This document shows positions 9,557 through 21,681 of a stretch of DNA of 64,000 nucleotides, piece by piece (positions within the stretch are counted from its first letter, which is position 1; the number at the start of each line of letters is the position of its first letter). The DNA is taken from the NCBI GenBank assembly GCA_903813345.2, contig CAIIXF020000002.1:23326455-23390454 (forward strand). The letters are read 5' to 3'. The position numbers were made by a program, and so were the translations under genes. The notes beneath the pieces were generated by a model, which saw nothing but the letters and a program-made list of their open reading frames with translations, did no database searches and was not told the DNA's origin. The stretch comes from Owenia fusiformis (Eukaryota > Annelida > Polychaeta > Sabellida > Oweniidae).

Positions 9557-11293
9557 CTAAAAGTGAAGCATGCGATGGCTGTAACGCGTTTATTGAATGA
9601 TATGATTTTGTGATGCCCAGATGCCACTGGTAACCCTCCGCCCCTTGATTGGGTGTACAGCTTCATGGATAATTGATCACAGCCATGGAAACGTGGTCTA
9701 TTGGCAGAGTCTTGCATGTGATAAAAATGAATGGGGAAGGTGTGACAATGGTACAAACACCTCTCCAAACGTTTTTCCTTCAGAATGTACCATGTTGGTA
9801 ATTGAGATTACAATTTAAGAAAATAAAGCATATTAGTATTATATTGAAGATATGAATTCCCCTAGAAAGCTTTAGCATCCATAACCACGATATTTCCTGA
9901 TGAGTGTTAAGTGAGTCGCACGACCACATTTTATTTATTAAGAAGCAAAGATCTAGAGTAATTGGGCAATATACACATCTTCAATATATGAAGTTCTCAA
10001 TAGATAAAATAGATGTTAATATGTTAAAATATATATGCACTAATCATATGCCAACTACGAAACTAATATTAGTTTTCATGTAGCTAGCTAGCTTATCCCT
10101 CCTCTACATGTATACCACCTAAAACTAAACGGACATTGCCATTAGTAGCATTTATTAATTCCTCGTTATGGAGACCCACAGAAACTCGTCGAGTATTTTT
10201 GGGTGGTATTGTTACGCTGTAAAACTATTCTTGATTTTATTGAATCTGGCAAATTCCAGGAAGATTTTTAAATATTAAATACAATGTTTTACCAAAATCT
10301 TTAACACCTAAGTACTTGCAAAAGAGTAGTATCATAATTATGACATCCGGTAAATTTTACAACATAAGGAATAAAGACGTCAAAGTACAATGTAATTTTC
10401 CAGTTTTAAATCCAGTTGCACCAACCCAAGACACTACCCGATATAAGCTTCTTTGGGAATGAGTTATATAATATGCGTTATATAGTTTTTATTAAAATGT
10501 ACATGATTATATCGCTGCTTGCGGGACAAACAGACACTGATGACGTCATGCAGTCTCACACCAGAAGGCTCTACACAGCCAACTACAAAGTAAACCATTT
10601 GTTTTGAGACTAAACTGATAAATTTGCTTCACCAAAGACCAAAATAGGAGTTACATCTTCTATAAAGTGTAATTACAGATAGTAAAAAGGACACTCATTT
10701 GCAAAGCTTGCAAAATCCGGCAACATCAAAAGAAAACCAAGGTTGACTGTTAAGAAAAGAGATTAAATAATAATCGAAATACTTTAAATTGACAACAAAA
10801 AGTGTACTTTGTAGATGACAGAATTAATACAGTTATTTCAGATGTAGGAGCCAAGACCGGGTACAGTGTATAGGCTAGCAGACAATGTTGACATCACTCA
10901 TTTTGTCATATGAACTTCAGAGTCAGAGTACAAATGATAGGTCAATTTGGATATGACGTCATTGCTTGCATAGTTTATGATGCAGATCGAAGAGATAGAT
11001 GCAATGAGAGAATCTAAAGTGGTCATATTTTTGGAATGATCCTGGCAAAATATCTCGTGATATATATTTTTATATATACTGTTTCACGATTGAAACATAG
11101 TAAAAGCAAACTTTTTTGTCATAGGCTTAAATGTAGTCTGTAATGAACTTTTATTGGATTGTTCCATTTTAAGTTATAACATGACTATTGTACTCACAAA
11201 ATGAGTGACGTCACATATGGACATCACAGTTTGCCTCGACATAAATGACGGGTATACTCTCCGTACATGCTGAGGCACATACATATTCATTAC
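9557..11293. other. Intron between alternative exons A and B
   Basis: This is 1737 nt of AT-rich sequence. No third copy of the alternative exon was seen in it, and no named repeat. If exons A and B are mutually exclusive, the regulatory pairing or silencer sequences would be expected here and in the introns on either side (7353-9418 and 11429-11670). I could not identify them by eye. Confidence 0.6.
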
Positions 11294-11428
11294 CAAAATT
11301 TGTTCTTTCATTTTCATTTGAGAATGTGTCGATATCATCTAAGACAAACTGAGCCATGTCTATGGCTTCTGATTTTTCTACCGTGTTACTCTTCCAAGTG
11401 TAGATCATGTCCTGATTAGTGTATCCAT
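11294..11428 (-). CDS. Receptor alternative exon A: loop F, beta-9, start of loop C
   Basis: The 135-nt exon runs from acceptor GTTTTCAG to donor GTAATG, in phase 1 at both ends. It reads (S)YGYTNQDMIYTW, a variable loop F stretch, IDMAQFVLDDIDTF, and ends in NENERTNF plus one base of glycine. The start matches the 'S(F/Y)GY...(L/I)(I/Y)..W' block that follows the Cys-loop in GABA-A and glycine receptors; 'MAQF' matches the beta-9 entry. It joins the M1 exon to give TNF-GLGNSS-VLEVHF. It has no cysteine, so the second loop C disulfide of glycine receptors is absent. It is the first of two homologous exons in transcript order and lies 242 nt from the Cys-loop exon. Skipping its donor would add a short cysteine-containing tail before a stop. 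Confidence 0.92.
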
Positions 11429-11466
11429 CTGAAAACACGGGGAATTCAATACAGCTCACTTTATAT

Positions 11467-11480
11467 CGATGATATCATCG
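11467..11480. promoter_or_regulatory. Palindrome upstream of alternative exon A
   Basis: CGATGATATCATCG is a perfect 14-bp palindrome 39 nt before the start of exon A in transcript direction, within the short 242-nt intron that follows the Cys-loop exon. In RNA it could form a small stem or an intermolecular duplex near the branch-point zone. A regulatory role is conjecture. Confidence 0.25.
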
Positions 11481-11670
11481 TCTTTATTTCAGACAAAGAG
11501 GAAAACGCTCAAGGTTAGAGATCACATTCATTGTAATGTAACCTAGTGTCGTCATTAGTCTAGAAATGACACAAAACATAAAAAACTACGAGATAAGAAT
11601 CTCGATAAAGGCTTGATTTGATCTGGTATGCCAATCAAAATAACATACATTACATTTCTTTCATACTTAC

Positions 11671-11753
11671 AACTCCCAAATTTAAGCTTGCATATTTGTG
11701 TATCAACTGGGTATTTTTGAAGATGCATCGGGCAGGTTGCCTTGATTGTCAGC
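11671..11753 (-). CDS. Receptor exon: Cys-loop
   Basis: This 83-nt exon was found because it fills the gap between its neighbours; it is too short to show as a long frame. One base completes Arg139, then LTIKATC and the signature C-PMHLQKYPVDTQI-C, two cysteines separated by 13 residues (146 and 160) with the conserved P and D. In this superfamily these cysteines form the disulfide that couples ligand binding to the pore. The exon ends KLKFGS plus one base. The acceptor is TTATAG and the donor is a perfect GTAAGT. Its phase-1 end joins equally well to either downstream alternative exon, making Tyr167. Confidence 0.95.
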
Positions 11754-13547
11754 CTATAACAAATTAAAGTCAGGTTACTTTTAGTCTTACCAATAAAATT
11801 TACAGATCATACATAATATACCCCAAAATAGACCAGTAAATCCACACTAGTGGGGATCAAACCCACCACCCATTGCTATCCGGGCAATTATCCTATCACT
11901 ACTACAAATATTTAGTGATCACCCCAATAGTCTTGTCTCAAGATTGTGACCCCCCTCCTGTCGTGTACTTCACTCTCAGGACACAACAAGAAGGTAAAGT
12001 ACACACGGGGAGGCATTCAGTCTTGAGGCAAGACCACCACCTCAGCAAAACAATTTATGTGAACGATATCATCAGTGTGACTGCAATCAAAAGTACTCTT
12101 GCTAAATCTAAAACGTTATTAGTTAACACAGTTTATTGGTCCTACTTCAAAAATGCCTCTAAATGAATTGGAATTTTGTAGAGGAAACAATTGTCTGCTA
12201 TTTACCTTTTGGTAGTGCCATATTTGTTATTGAATTTCTATATCATAGTTTTTGTGAACACAATTATCATCATGATGGGTTTCAAATGGCATCGACCATT
12301 AAACTTAATAAAAGGCACAGTGGTTATAGTAATGCATATTTGGAAATTGTTATTTAATAGATTCAATCGAAGTTTGATTAAAAGGAGTTATTCAGTATCT
12401 TAAAGTCATGGCTAGTCCGGGGGTTATATAGATTATATGTATATGAGTAAATACTAGTCTAAGCTTAGATTATAGATCTAAACTTGATTTCTTTTTAAGT
12501 TCTGGGTCTGAAGTGAATTATACTCAAGAATGGGAAGTTGAATATCAAATTACACCAAAAATAGAAACCAATGAAGCAAAGAATCAATTTGAAATATTAT
12601 TACTATTCTGGAGGAGAAGCCATTCTGATTGTAAATTAGAATCACGCAAAGTAAAATATTCCTCTGAGAGTTACGATTATAAATACACAGAATTGCCATT
12701 TTGTAATCAAAACACTTTAAGAGTTAAGAGATCTGCTGAGATTGATTTCAGCCAGAACTGATTCTCAGATTGAACTTGTTATTGTAGTATTTGCTTGGCT
12801 GAATTAGCATGTATGATCACAATGTTAAGTTGATAATATGTAAGATTAAATATGTGCTCCTGAATATCATATCGATGCCCGTGGGGTTTGATTTGGTATT
12901 GGGCTGATTAAACATTAAAGTAGAGAGATATCCTCCAAATAAGACACTTGAATGGAGAAAATATGTTAGTTTGGTTTTATATCCGTATTTCATTGACATG
13001 ACCATATTCTTTGTTCACTTTACAGAAAACGATCAATGTACAGGGTGGGCCGATAAAAATTGGAACATTTTTCGATTAATATTTTTGGCCCACCCTGTAT
13101 ATAACCGAAGGGTGCAGATTATGGGCAACCCTAACAGGAGATGTAGAATCGGTATCATACGGATGGGAGATAGGTGTTTAATTGGTTCAAGAATTTTGCT
13201 TTTATCACATAAAATAAATATGTTTGTGTTTTAAAAAAATAAATATACCATTTACTAAAAGCATTGCGTCAAACGATGGAGCAATTCAGTTTGATTAATG
13301 GTTTTGCTACAAAGCATTTGGACAGAAAGGCTTCGTAATGAAGAATTGTTACAGGCACAAATTCCTTTATCGCGAAACCTTTTTTATTAAAATGCTACGT
13401 GACAAGCGATTTACCACTGTAGTGTTATAGGTAACAATGGTCACAATACCATAATCCCCAACCAAGTATGCATTCTGTATTCTGATGTATTCACACTTGT
13501 GTGGATATTAAACCAAGGATATCAATTTCAAATGAATTAACATTTAC
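11754..13547. other. Intron between the loop A/E exon and the Cys-loop exon
   Basis: It holds a CAGGGTGGGCC mini-element (13041-13097) and a plus-strand open stretch near 12513-12761 (82 codons after an ATG, W/E/K-rich) with no recognised family and no clear splice context. Near 11850, TTTGATCCCC on the minus strand resembles a tRNA B box and may be a SINE fragment. Nothing else was recognised. Confidence 0.55.
13041..13097. mobile_element. 57-bp TA-flanked CAGGGTGGGCC mini-element
   Basis: CAGGGTGGGCCGATAAAAAT at the left faces TATTTTTGGCCCACCCTG at the right, with TA on each side. The termini equal those of the 1.2-kb element at 24084, so this is a very short internally deleted member of the same mariner-like family. 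Confidence 0.82.
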
Positions 13548-13786
13548 CTTTTTGACATGTAAATCACTCCAGCAGGAGATATTCTGAAGAATGCATTTTC
13601 ATATGTTATCATATGTAGGTAAGAGTCCTTCCCATTATGAAAAAATGTATCTGGCTTCCATAAATCTTTCAGCACCCCACAACTAGGCCGTATCTCTGTA
13701 ATATTTGCTCCATTTAAAGTGAATACTTCAAATGCCAGCCTGGAGTCGTTCCATTCTTGACGGAAATATACGTCCATCTCATACAT
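13548..13786 (-). CDS. Receptor exon: strands beta-2 to beta-6 with loops D, A and E
   Basis: The 239-nt exon gives 79 residues (60-138) plus two bases of a split arginine. The family motif 'FRQEWNDSRLAF' is followed by LWKPDTFFHNGKDSYLH, which is binding loop A (W.PD.FF.N). Then comes the strand ending AFFRISPAGVIYMSKR, equivalent to the loop E strand that leads to the Cys-loop. NIT in NGANITE is a potential glycosylation site. The acceptor is TGTATTGTAG and the donor GTAAAT. The start was set by the acceptor, because the frame is open further than the exon on neither side. The acceptor adjoins a tandem repeat array that contains three further acceptor-like copies. Confidence 0.95.
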
Positions 13787-13788
13787 CT

Positions 13789-13978
13789 ACAATACAGAGA
13801 AGTCACAATGGGTAAATATGGAACTGTTTTATCTATAATACAAAGAAGTTACAATGGGCCAATATGGAACACGTAATGTAATTGTATTATCTAAAATACA
13901 AAGACTAGGCAAATATGGAACTTGTAATGCTACTGTTTCATCTAAAATACAAAAACTTTACAATGGGTAAAATGGGAA
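13789..13978. repeat. Tandem array carrying repeated splice-acceptor copies
   Basis: Units of about 46-58 bp contain AATACAAAGAAGTTACAATG and AATATGGAAC. On the minus strand each unit carries a TATTNTAG|AT motif like the true acceptor of exon 13548-13786 (TGTATTGTAG|ATG). The true AG is at 13788-13787; copies lie at 13834-13833, 13892-13891 and 13943-13942. The array thus appears to have grown by duplicating the 3' splice site region itself. Confidence 0.8.
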
Positions 13979-15117
13979 GAGGTGTTTTGATTAAATGCTG
14001 ACTCTAGATTTGATACTGTTATGGACGTCAAAACTCGTTTTTGTCTGGCCCACATCATTTGGAATCTTGTATGAATACTACATAATATCTATGACTATTT
14101 GCGATGCAGATAAACTCAGCATAAAATACGAAACATTCAGTGTTACCTAATGTAAACTAGTCAAAATGCAGCCCCGGGGTCTATAATAACACCTACGGGT
14201 CAACAAGATAAGTTGGGGCTATATGGTTCTTAAGTAAGATGATTCGATTAAGCAAGTGAGCATCAACCTAATTTACTTCAATTTCTTTGAAAAGATGAGA
14301 GACACTTGCTCCTAGGAGATTGATCGCTTTTGTCATGAGGAGGAATTGAGACACTAGAATAAATTAAATAAAGCTTAAATCTCAATATAGCACGTCAAGA
14401 GGAAAAACAATCGTTGTGCAATATAGCAATCGTTGAACAACGTTGAACAATCGTTGTGCAATGTATTTTTGGAACCTCGAATTATTGTTATATCTCGTAA
14501 TCAGTTCAATTCAATTCTACTTTCTGCATGATTTTATAGTATAAGCTTTACCCTTAATTAAGATTTATAAATGCATATTTGGAAATTTGATTCCTGTCAT
14601 ATTGTGTTAAATTATGTACTACAAACACAATGCTTTAAGTTACGTTATCAATGACATCAGACTCTATGAATAATAAATTAATTATAAGTCAGCCATTATG
14701 TCGTAATCACAAATCAAAACAATACACATCGCGTCTTCTTTCTAAAACGGTCAATCTCGGATTCGAATTGCCACGATAGACCATAATATATGCACTCTAT
14801 AAAATGATACACATAATATGATTTGTGGAATTTTAATAATAATTGCAACTAGGTTTATTAAGACATTTCATGATGAATTAAGTTATGGTCAGTTTTAATG
14901 ACAAACATTTCTGACAGGACATAATTGGTAACTCAGAATTATTACTCCCTCGTGGAAGAACAGTGTAACTTTATATGCTTGCGTATATGCTTTATGGTCG
15001 TATACTTTACACATTTCTTGATTGAATTTAATGATATGCTATTGTGCATGTGAAGTATGCACAGTGGCCCAATTCTACATCCCTATCGTATGGTACTTTG
15101 GTAGACTTTCCAAATTC

Positions 15118-15201
15118 TGTTAATAGCAATATATAAGTGCAAGTCCGTTAATAGCAATATATAAGTGCAAGTCCGTTAATAGCAATATATAAGTGCAAGT
15201 G
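15118..15201. repeat. Three tandem 28-bp units
   Basis: TTAATAGCAATATATAAGTG followed by CAAGTCCG occurs three times with almost no difference, which indicates a recent small expansion. It lies in the intron between exons 15542-15609 and 13548-13786. Confidence 0.9.
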
Positions 15202-15541
15202 CCATAACTGCATCAAAGAATATTTTTAAAAATAATAAGAAAAACTGACATCAAAGAGCACAACCAGTCATAAAGGAAACAAATCCCCCACATATACTGT
15301 ACGTACGATTTAACACACAAGGATATATATATATTTTGGATGAAAAATATCAACATGCCTTAATAATATAAATTGGAAACTTAAGAATTAATGATTTGTG
15401 ATAGCAGATTGCCTATTAATAGTTGTATATACGAAACCTGAATAACAGAGAAGGCAACGATACTAATGATATATGGCAGGCATAAGTTATTTCTTGTAAT
15501 AAATTTTGACAGGATGGAATAAAAAACAAATCATTCCTCAC

Positions 15542-15609
15542 CATATCCTCTTCTGATATTGGTCCCATACTCTTTATGTATATATTTGATTTTACCTCTA
15601 CTGGACGAC
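15542..15609 (-). CDS. Receptor exon: strands beta-1/beta-2 of the extracellular domain
   Basis: This 68-nt exon lies between acceptor TTTCCAG and donor GTGAGG on the minus strand. Its first two bases complete the glycine split with exon 44302-44411, and 22 residues follow: RPVEVKSNIYIKSMGPISEE then DM. The joined FGG-RPVEV fits the family's conserved 'F.GGPPV.V' step, and the remainder fits the 'V...I.I.S...I.E..M' strand. It ends in phase 0 and joins the next exon to give ISEEDM-MYEMDVYFRQ, the same length as the matching stretch of vertebrate glycine receptors. It is too short to find as an isolated frame. Confidence 0.9.
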
Positions 15610-17001
15610 CTGGAAATAAATACAGAAAGAGCTATAGTTATATTCATAGTTATAAGAATGTCAAAAAATTATATCATGAGAATTGATCAGAGTTAAAAGC
15701 ACTACTTAAATACGACCCTATTGAGATTCAAGTATTCTATAAAATTAGATACATCTTCGAAATTGGGGTAATTCTTTTGACGTGTTCGTTATTAACTTTT
15801 TCTTTTCACTTCATCGGACCATCAATTTCAGATGTTGTCATTTTCCATTTACTTTATCAAGTTTATCAATCATGTTTGAAAAAGTCAATAACGTTGCACT
15901 TTTATAATAATACTAAGTTGACGTCATATAATTGTTATTTCAACCGTAGAACGCGTGACGCTAGCCCAGTCGTTGAATTCCTGTTTAAACCATTGTTCAA
16001 CTGGCCTTGTCAGTTCTACTGAACCGCTGATTGCGAGTTCTCCCTGAATAGATTTAATCTATCAAAGACAGTTTTATATTGACACATTCTGCTTGGCTGA
16101 TGGCCTTATTAACTATTCTAGGCTAATGAATCGAAAGTTATAAAACACATGCACTTAACATTTGGCGTTACTATTACTTATAATTGAAGTGGGATTCTGG
16201 TGCCTGTATGCTGTCCATATCCATATTGTAAAGTTCGTTCAACATTTTTGAAGTGACCAAATATAACATTGTAAAATAGATGGCAGATCAAACTAGATTA
16301 TACTCGAAATTATCATTATGCCGTTTCAATACCAACTGGATTAGTATTATCTTTAAGAACAATATCAATACAATTGCACATCGTTTTCCCACTCAGAAAC
16401 AGCACTTAAGGGTGAAATAAAGTTTCTGAAAGACTCGTGGATAATACAAGGAATGATATTGTCCACCTATCACACGTTTGTACAAATATCATCAGAGGGA
16501 CGATAATTTCACACGTTTCACGTAGAAATTCTTCAAATTTGTGTTAAGTTAACCTCAATGAATCCCAAGGATTTTTACATATATATTAGATTACCTATTG
16601 GGGATGGTTTATAGGTTACAGTATGATATTTGATTGATTTGTTTAATTTCTGGGTGATTGGTTGGAGTTGTTTTACGAGTCTTTTCCAACTGTTGCACCT
16701 ATGCTTTCTGCCATAAACGACGGATATTCTGTAATTTTTTCCTGAGTTTGATGGAATGATTATTTATATTCGCTCATGCTGACTCTACTAATAAACCGAA
16801 AATTGACCTGAAGTAAATCCGAATTGCGCTTGCAAATGTTGCTGACCTGACAGCTATTGACAGTTGATATAACAAACTGACTCCTGAACTTCCAACTCCA
16901 TTTCACTGAGGATTTAAGATCTAGCAAATACTAATAAATATAAAAGACATTTCCCAGATCTCCATTTTCACTCACACAATGAGTGATTCAATAATAATGT
17001 A

Positions 17002-17096
17002 CACTCTCCTCCATACGTTTGGCAGTCTTTTTCATAGAGGGGCTTTAACACGTAAGCCTATGGGGCAAAAGGTTGCCAAATTTATGAACGGGAGTG
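17002..17096. mobile_element. 95-bp TA-flanked member of the CACTCCC family
   Basis: CACTCTCCTCCATACGTTTG at the left and GCCAAATTTATGAACGGGAG at the right are diverged termini of the 7536-8407 family. The inner GGGGCTTTAACACGT is also shared. TA flanks each side. It is a minimal internally deleted copy. Confidence 0.78.
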
Positions 17097-20000
17097 TATC
17101 TTAACTGTGTTTCAACATTCCTTCACTTGTTCTTGAAATGGCCAGCGAATTTGCATATGGTTCATGGTTGCCATAACTACGTAAACATGTCATACTCCGA
17201 TGAGGATGCAATTATGGTAAATGGGATCAGATGTTGGATCGCTCGTTAAATGTCACAAATATACTTGTCTAGGTTCCTTGAATCAAAGATGATCAGATGG
17301 CCTGGTCTGAACTTTGAAGATAATTGGTAAAGTTAATGAGCAATTAGGTGAAATATTCGTATATTATACCGGGAAATTTCTAAAGACTGATGGGATTTGA
17401 TCCTACGTCTTGAACTTACTAAATAGCATTTTAAGTTTCTTTGTATGTGTGGATTTGAATTAGATCATCAATCGAGTCGTCAGGTCGTATTTGGACTCCT
17501 TTTTATTTCCCTTAATTAGCCTATTTCGCTCCTTAGACTATTTATTAATGTGGAGAATTTATGGGACTTTCATATGTTTTCCAGTACGATAGATTGCTAG
17601 CTTTGGTCTTGATGTATTGGACAGGCTGACCTATCAACTGTGTCCATTTCTGATTAGTATCCTGTCATGTTTAGACACTTTGATATTGTAATTGGACTGG
17701 TGGTAATCGCACGTTCTTATTTTTCGGCAAACTCAATTGGAGAAAATGATACCGTGATAAGAGGGGGTTTAGAACTGACAACAGAAGCACTAACAGTAAG
17801 AATATGGAATTGGATATAGCCATAGCAAAAAATCGGCCATGGACTGAATGTTCTGAAAGAAATGTCTGAAAGATTCTAAAATGCTATGACATTTGAGATA
17901 GTGTGACCAACAAAATGCTATAGAACATAGAAGATGCATAAAAACGTCCATAACAACTCATCACGTCAGAAGTACACGAGATTTAGAACAAGTGAACAAA
18001 AGTCAATAATACAAATGAATAAATGTCCAACTCCAAAATAGTTACACTATATTTAAATCTGGAAATATCGAAAAATATGTTATTATTCTATTGTGTGAAG
18101 GGATAGCTTCAAATTGAGGATTTTCTATGCATTTAGATATAAACAGAGACAGCTGGTTAATCAGCATTAAAACTAGATTTTTGAAAGCATTTGCTTTCAA
18201 ATGCAGGCTCTGACAGATAATTGAATTATTTCTAACACTTAAAAGGGAATGTTCTATGGAGCAGAAATCTGACGATCGCTTCTATCCTTTCATTGCAGAT
18301 ATCTCCGATTGTATATTCATTGAACAGACAGAGATATATTTCTCGATGGCAAGTGTCTTCCTTTGCCATTGTCAACCAACGGAATTCATTCGCTACATTA
18401 CTTTGTAAATGTACTGATGTATTTACTGAAGTAAATGTGGATAAATCACTGACTCTCCCGTCCAAAATACTACCCCGTCATAATTTTGTGATCACCATGG
18501 CCATCGATATTCGCTTTTCTCATCTTAGATATAGAGTTTCGAATCTATAAATATATAAGCGCAAATGCCAAAGGGAAGGGTGACTTCAAACTTTAAAGAA
18601 ACCCAACAAGAAAAAGCAAACTGTAAGTGTACATCTGTCATAAGAAAAGTAGACCCTATATATCCCAAAACCATGATCTAACGTGAAAAGAAACAATGTC
18701 TAACATCCCCCTCCCCCCCTCCAATCGAGAACCAATATTACAATCCAGGACCAGAACACCAAGGAACATTTCATTCATACTGAATTCATTACAATACATG
18801 TTGAAGAAAAATTGAAAAAATTGATGGCCAATATTCATAACATCAAAAACAGTTGTAGATACTAGTACTCATAAAAGAGTATTCAGTCTCAAATGATGTG
18901 GGATAGATAAAATCCAGTCTCGAAGTCCATAGGCAATTCGAAGGGTCAAGATCCGTTCGCAAAGCCGTCATCATAATCCATAAAACACAACAATTCACAA
19001 TGGTCATCAGGAGAAAACTATGGCTGGTTTCGATCCCTATTTCTCAACCATTAATGCCATAGCCGGTATCCACCTCAAAAGTTCATTGCCAATTTATTTT
19101 ACCATTCCTACATCCTTCAGCATCTCAAGTGGTAAAACTTGAAATTTCGAAATTAATGACTTGTACTTTTCAGCAAAGCCCAGAAAGGATTTCTTAATTT
19201 TTTTACAAGCATAACCTTGACCTAACGGCTTGATCACTAAAATATGGTGTCTTGATTTGAAATCTAGATATTTTGAACACGCCCTGCTATATCTAATAAG
19301 CTGGGATACTTAAACCCCATATGCTGGGTTTAGTGGAATATTGCTATCCAAATGTGGAAAATTAACAATGTCAAAATTAAAGTAATCTCTTTTGTCATAC
19401 AATTTACAATACAATATATACTGTTGTCTCATTCAATGTTAATAAGAAGATCAAGATAAGGTGCACTCATATCAGATTCATTAGTCTTTTTCAATTCTAG
19501 CTCAGTAGGATATATCTCACCTACAAAGCACTTTATGATATTTAATTTTATTGCATTGTTTGTGTTGATTGTACATGATACATCACACTACTCTTACCAT
19601 CCTCTCAACAGTTGCTTCAAGACTGTGGACCCCCAAAATCACTATCTGATACTATGATAACTTCAACTCATATAACTGAAGGATACCAGAGAATTTTCAT
19701 TTTTGAAATCGATAACTTGAATATGTTTTGAATCTATTTACTTTGAGAATTGTGTATTGACCTGAATGACATCATCAAAAGGGTTTAGGAATTCCTTCAC
19801 TGTTTTTCTGTGAGAGGTCAGAGCCTCATTATGAATATAGATCACATGACTTATGATTGGGGAATCGAAATAAAAACCGGGGAAAAAGCATAATATTTTC
19901 TGTTGTTATTGTAGGTTAATATTAAGTAATTTAAACTAACAATTTTCAGTTTCCAAATAGCTTCAATCGAGGAGTATATTTAGGTATTGCCCCAGCGATG

Positions 20001-21073
20001 TTTTCCTTGACATTTTCTCAAAATAACCAAGACAACCAATCATATAAGCTAGTCACGTATGATCAGCTCACATGCTTCAATGGATACTCAACTCTTCCGT
20101 TTACTGTATTACTTCTATTGAATGTTCTCTTTGAGACATCTCCGTTGTAAGTTTGAAAACACTGGTTTTGCGTCAGAAATGTTTGCTGCATCATTGGTGT
20201 TCTTGACTGACCATCATCATCTTACAATTTCGCATTGTTTAGACAGGAACGGTGATTAAACTATTGAGGATGACAGAAAAAACAACTGATAATGATGGAT
20301 AGAGTTAAATATTTCACATTATTTTATAGGCACTTTGTAGCCATTTAATGTTTCCTTGTAGTAATCAATGTGTTATTTATTACCTCGTTGAGGTAATCAG
20401 AGTTACTAGGGATGGTACGAGTCTAATTGTATGCCGTTTCATTCACTGCATTGCGTTAACTGATAATACTATCCTTATTCCCAAGAACTATACTTGCTTT
20501 GGAGCTATGTTTTGCAACATCTTTAATCTGTAGAATATTTATATTTTCTATGGCATATGCCCCATTAATTTTCAAAATGATGAAAATGGAATTTATTTAA
20601 ACTTATTTTACCTTGTATAAATCATATGATTAACCATTGATATATCATTATCTGTGAGTCTTGACTTATATTTAAATTTCAAACTAATATTTTTAAATTA
20701 TAAGCCTCACAATTAGGTGCATCGACAGGTTAATATTTTAGCTAGTTTTAAATTATATTTAAGCATTATACGTCATTTAACCTTCAACGAATAAGTGTGT
20801 GTCAGCCAATCAGTTTAGAGAATTTCCGTGCATTCAACCAAGGTATATGGTCAAAATGGCTGATCATTTTTTATTAAATTTGAAAGCATTCATGCATGCA
20901 CAGACTCATCCTGATAATACGTGTACTCATGTACTTAAGTTTCCTATGGATTCCTAAATAATGACCCTTGTGTACGTTATTCATATTGACGGTGACCTTA
21001 GATTCAGGGTGCAACTTTTATGAATTTTCGGATGGTTTCATGCAGTTGACTTACAATGACATATCAAATGAAT

Positions 21074-21150
21074 TCAATATGTGCATACGTGTATGTGATT
21101 CATCAATTCATTCAATATGTACATACGTGTATGTGATTCATCAATTCATT
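21074..21150. repeat. Two tandem 38-bp units
   Basis: CATACGTGTATGTGATTCAT followed by CAATTCATT and TCAATATGT occurs twice in tandem. It is a simple local duplication. Confidence 0.85.
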
Positions 21151-21612
21151 TAATGAACCCAACGTAAACCTACCATTAATTGACACTTAAGAATCAATTC
21201 GCTTGAAATTTGACAATCTCAATTCCGTAAGTACATTAATATAGACTTGATTAAATAATCAGTTAAAGCATATCATTTTTCGTGTCAATTAGTCGAATTA
21301 TAATCTTCCCAACATGTTTTTCTGACAAAAGAATAGGGTAAACTATCAAATAGGGACAAAATATTTTTTATTAATAGAGTGGTATCGAAAACTTTATCAT
21401 GCACTATTTTGAATGGAATATTGCTACGTACTAGTAGTATAGTATGGGAAAATGGAACCACCATCACACCATGTAGACAGATCGCATAAAAGACTCGAGA
21501 ATCATGCAATTGTAATTTTGTGCTATCTGTCTGCATTGGGTGCTATGCATAAAGGACACGGATGTGATTTTACAATTGTGGTTTTGACTCTTAAGCATGA
21601 TAAGTAGTAGGT

Positions 21613-21681
21613 ACCTTCGTTCGACTTTACTTCTTGAGCGAAAGCTTCATCTAATTTATAACAAGACTCTGCGCGCAGGGT
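21613..21681 (+). repeat. Dispersed repeat ending in ACTCTGCGCGCAGGGT, copy 2
   Basis: Blocks TTCGTTCGACTT, GAGCGAAAGCTTCATCTAA and AGACTCTGCGCGCAGGGT are in the same order as on the minus strand at 2056-2116. The self-complementary core TGCGCGCA stands out in AT-rich surroundings. Confidence 0.6.

Noticed and set aside
12513-12761. Coding exon of another gene on the plus strand
   Set aside because: Open for 82 codons with plausible composition, but with no recognised domain, no convincing splice sites and no partner exons.
18232-18465. Ribosomal protein S21-like processed pseudogene
   Set aside because: Only a vague resemblance; the diagnostic blocks of that protein are not present on either strand.
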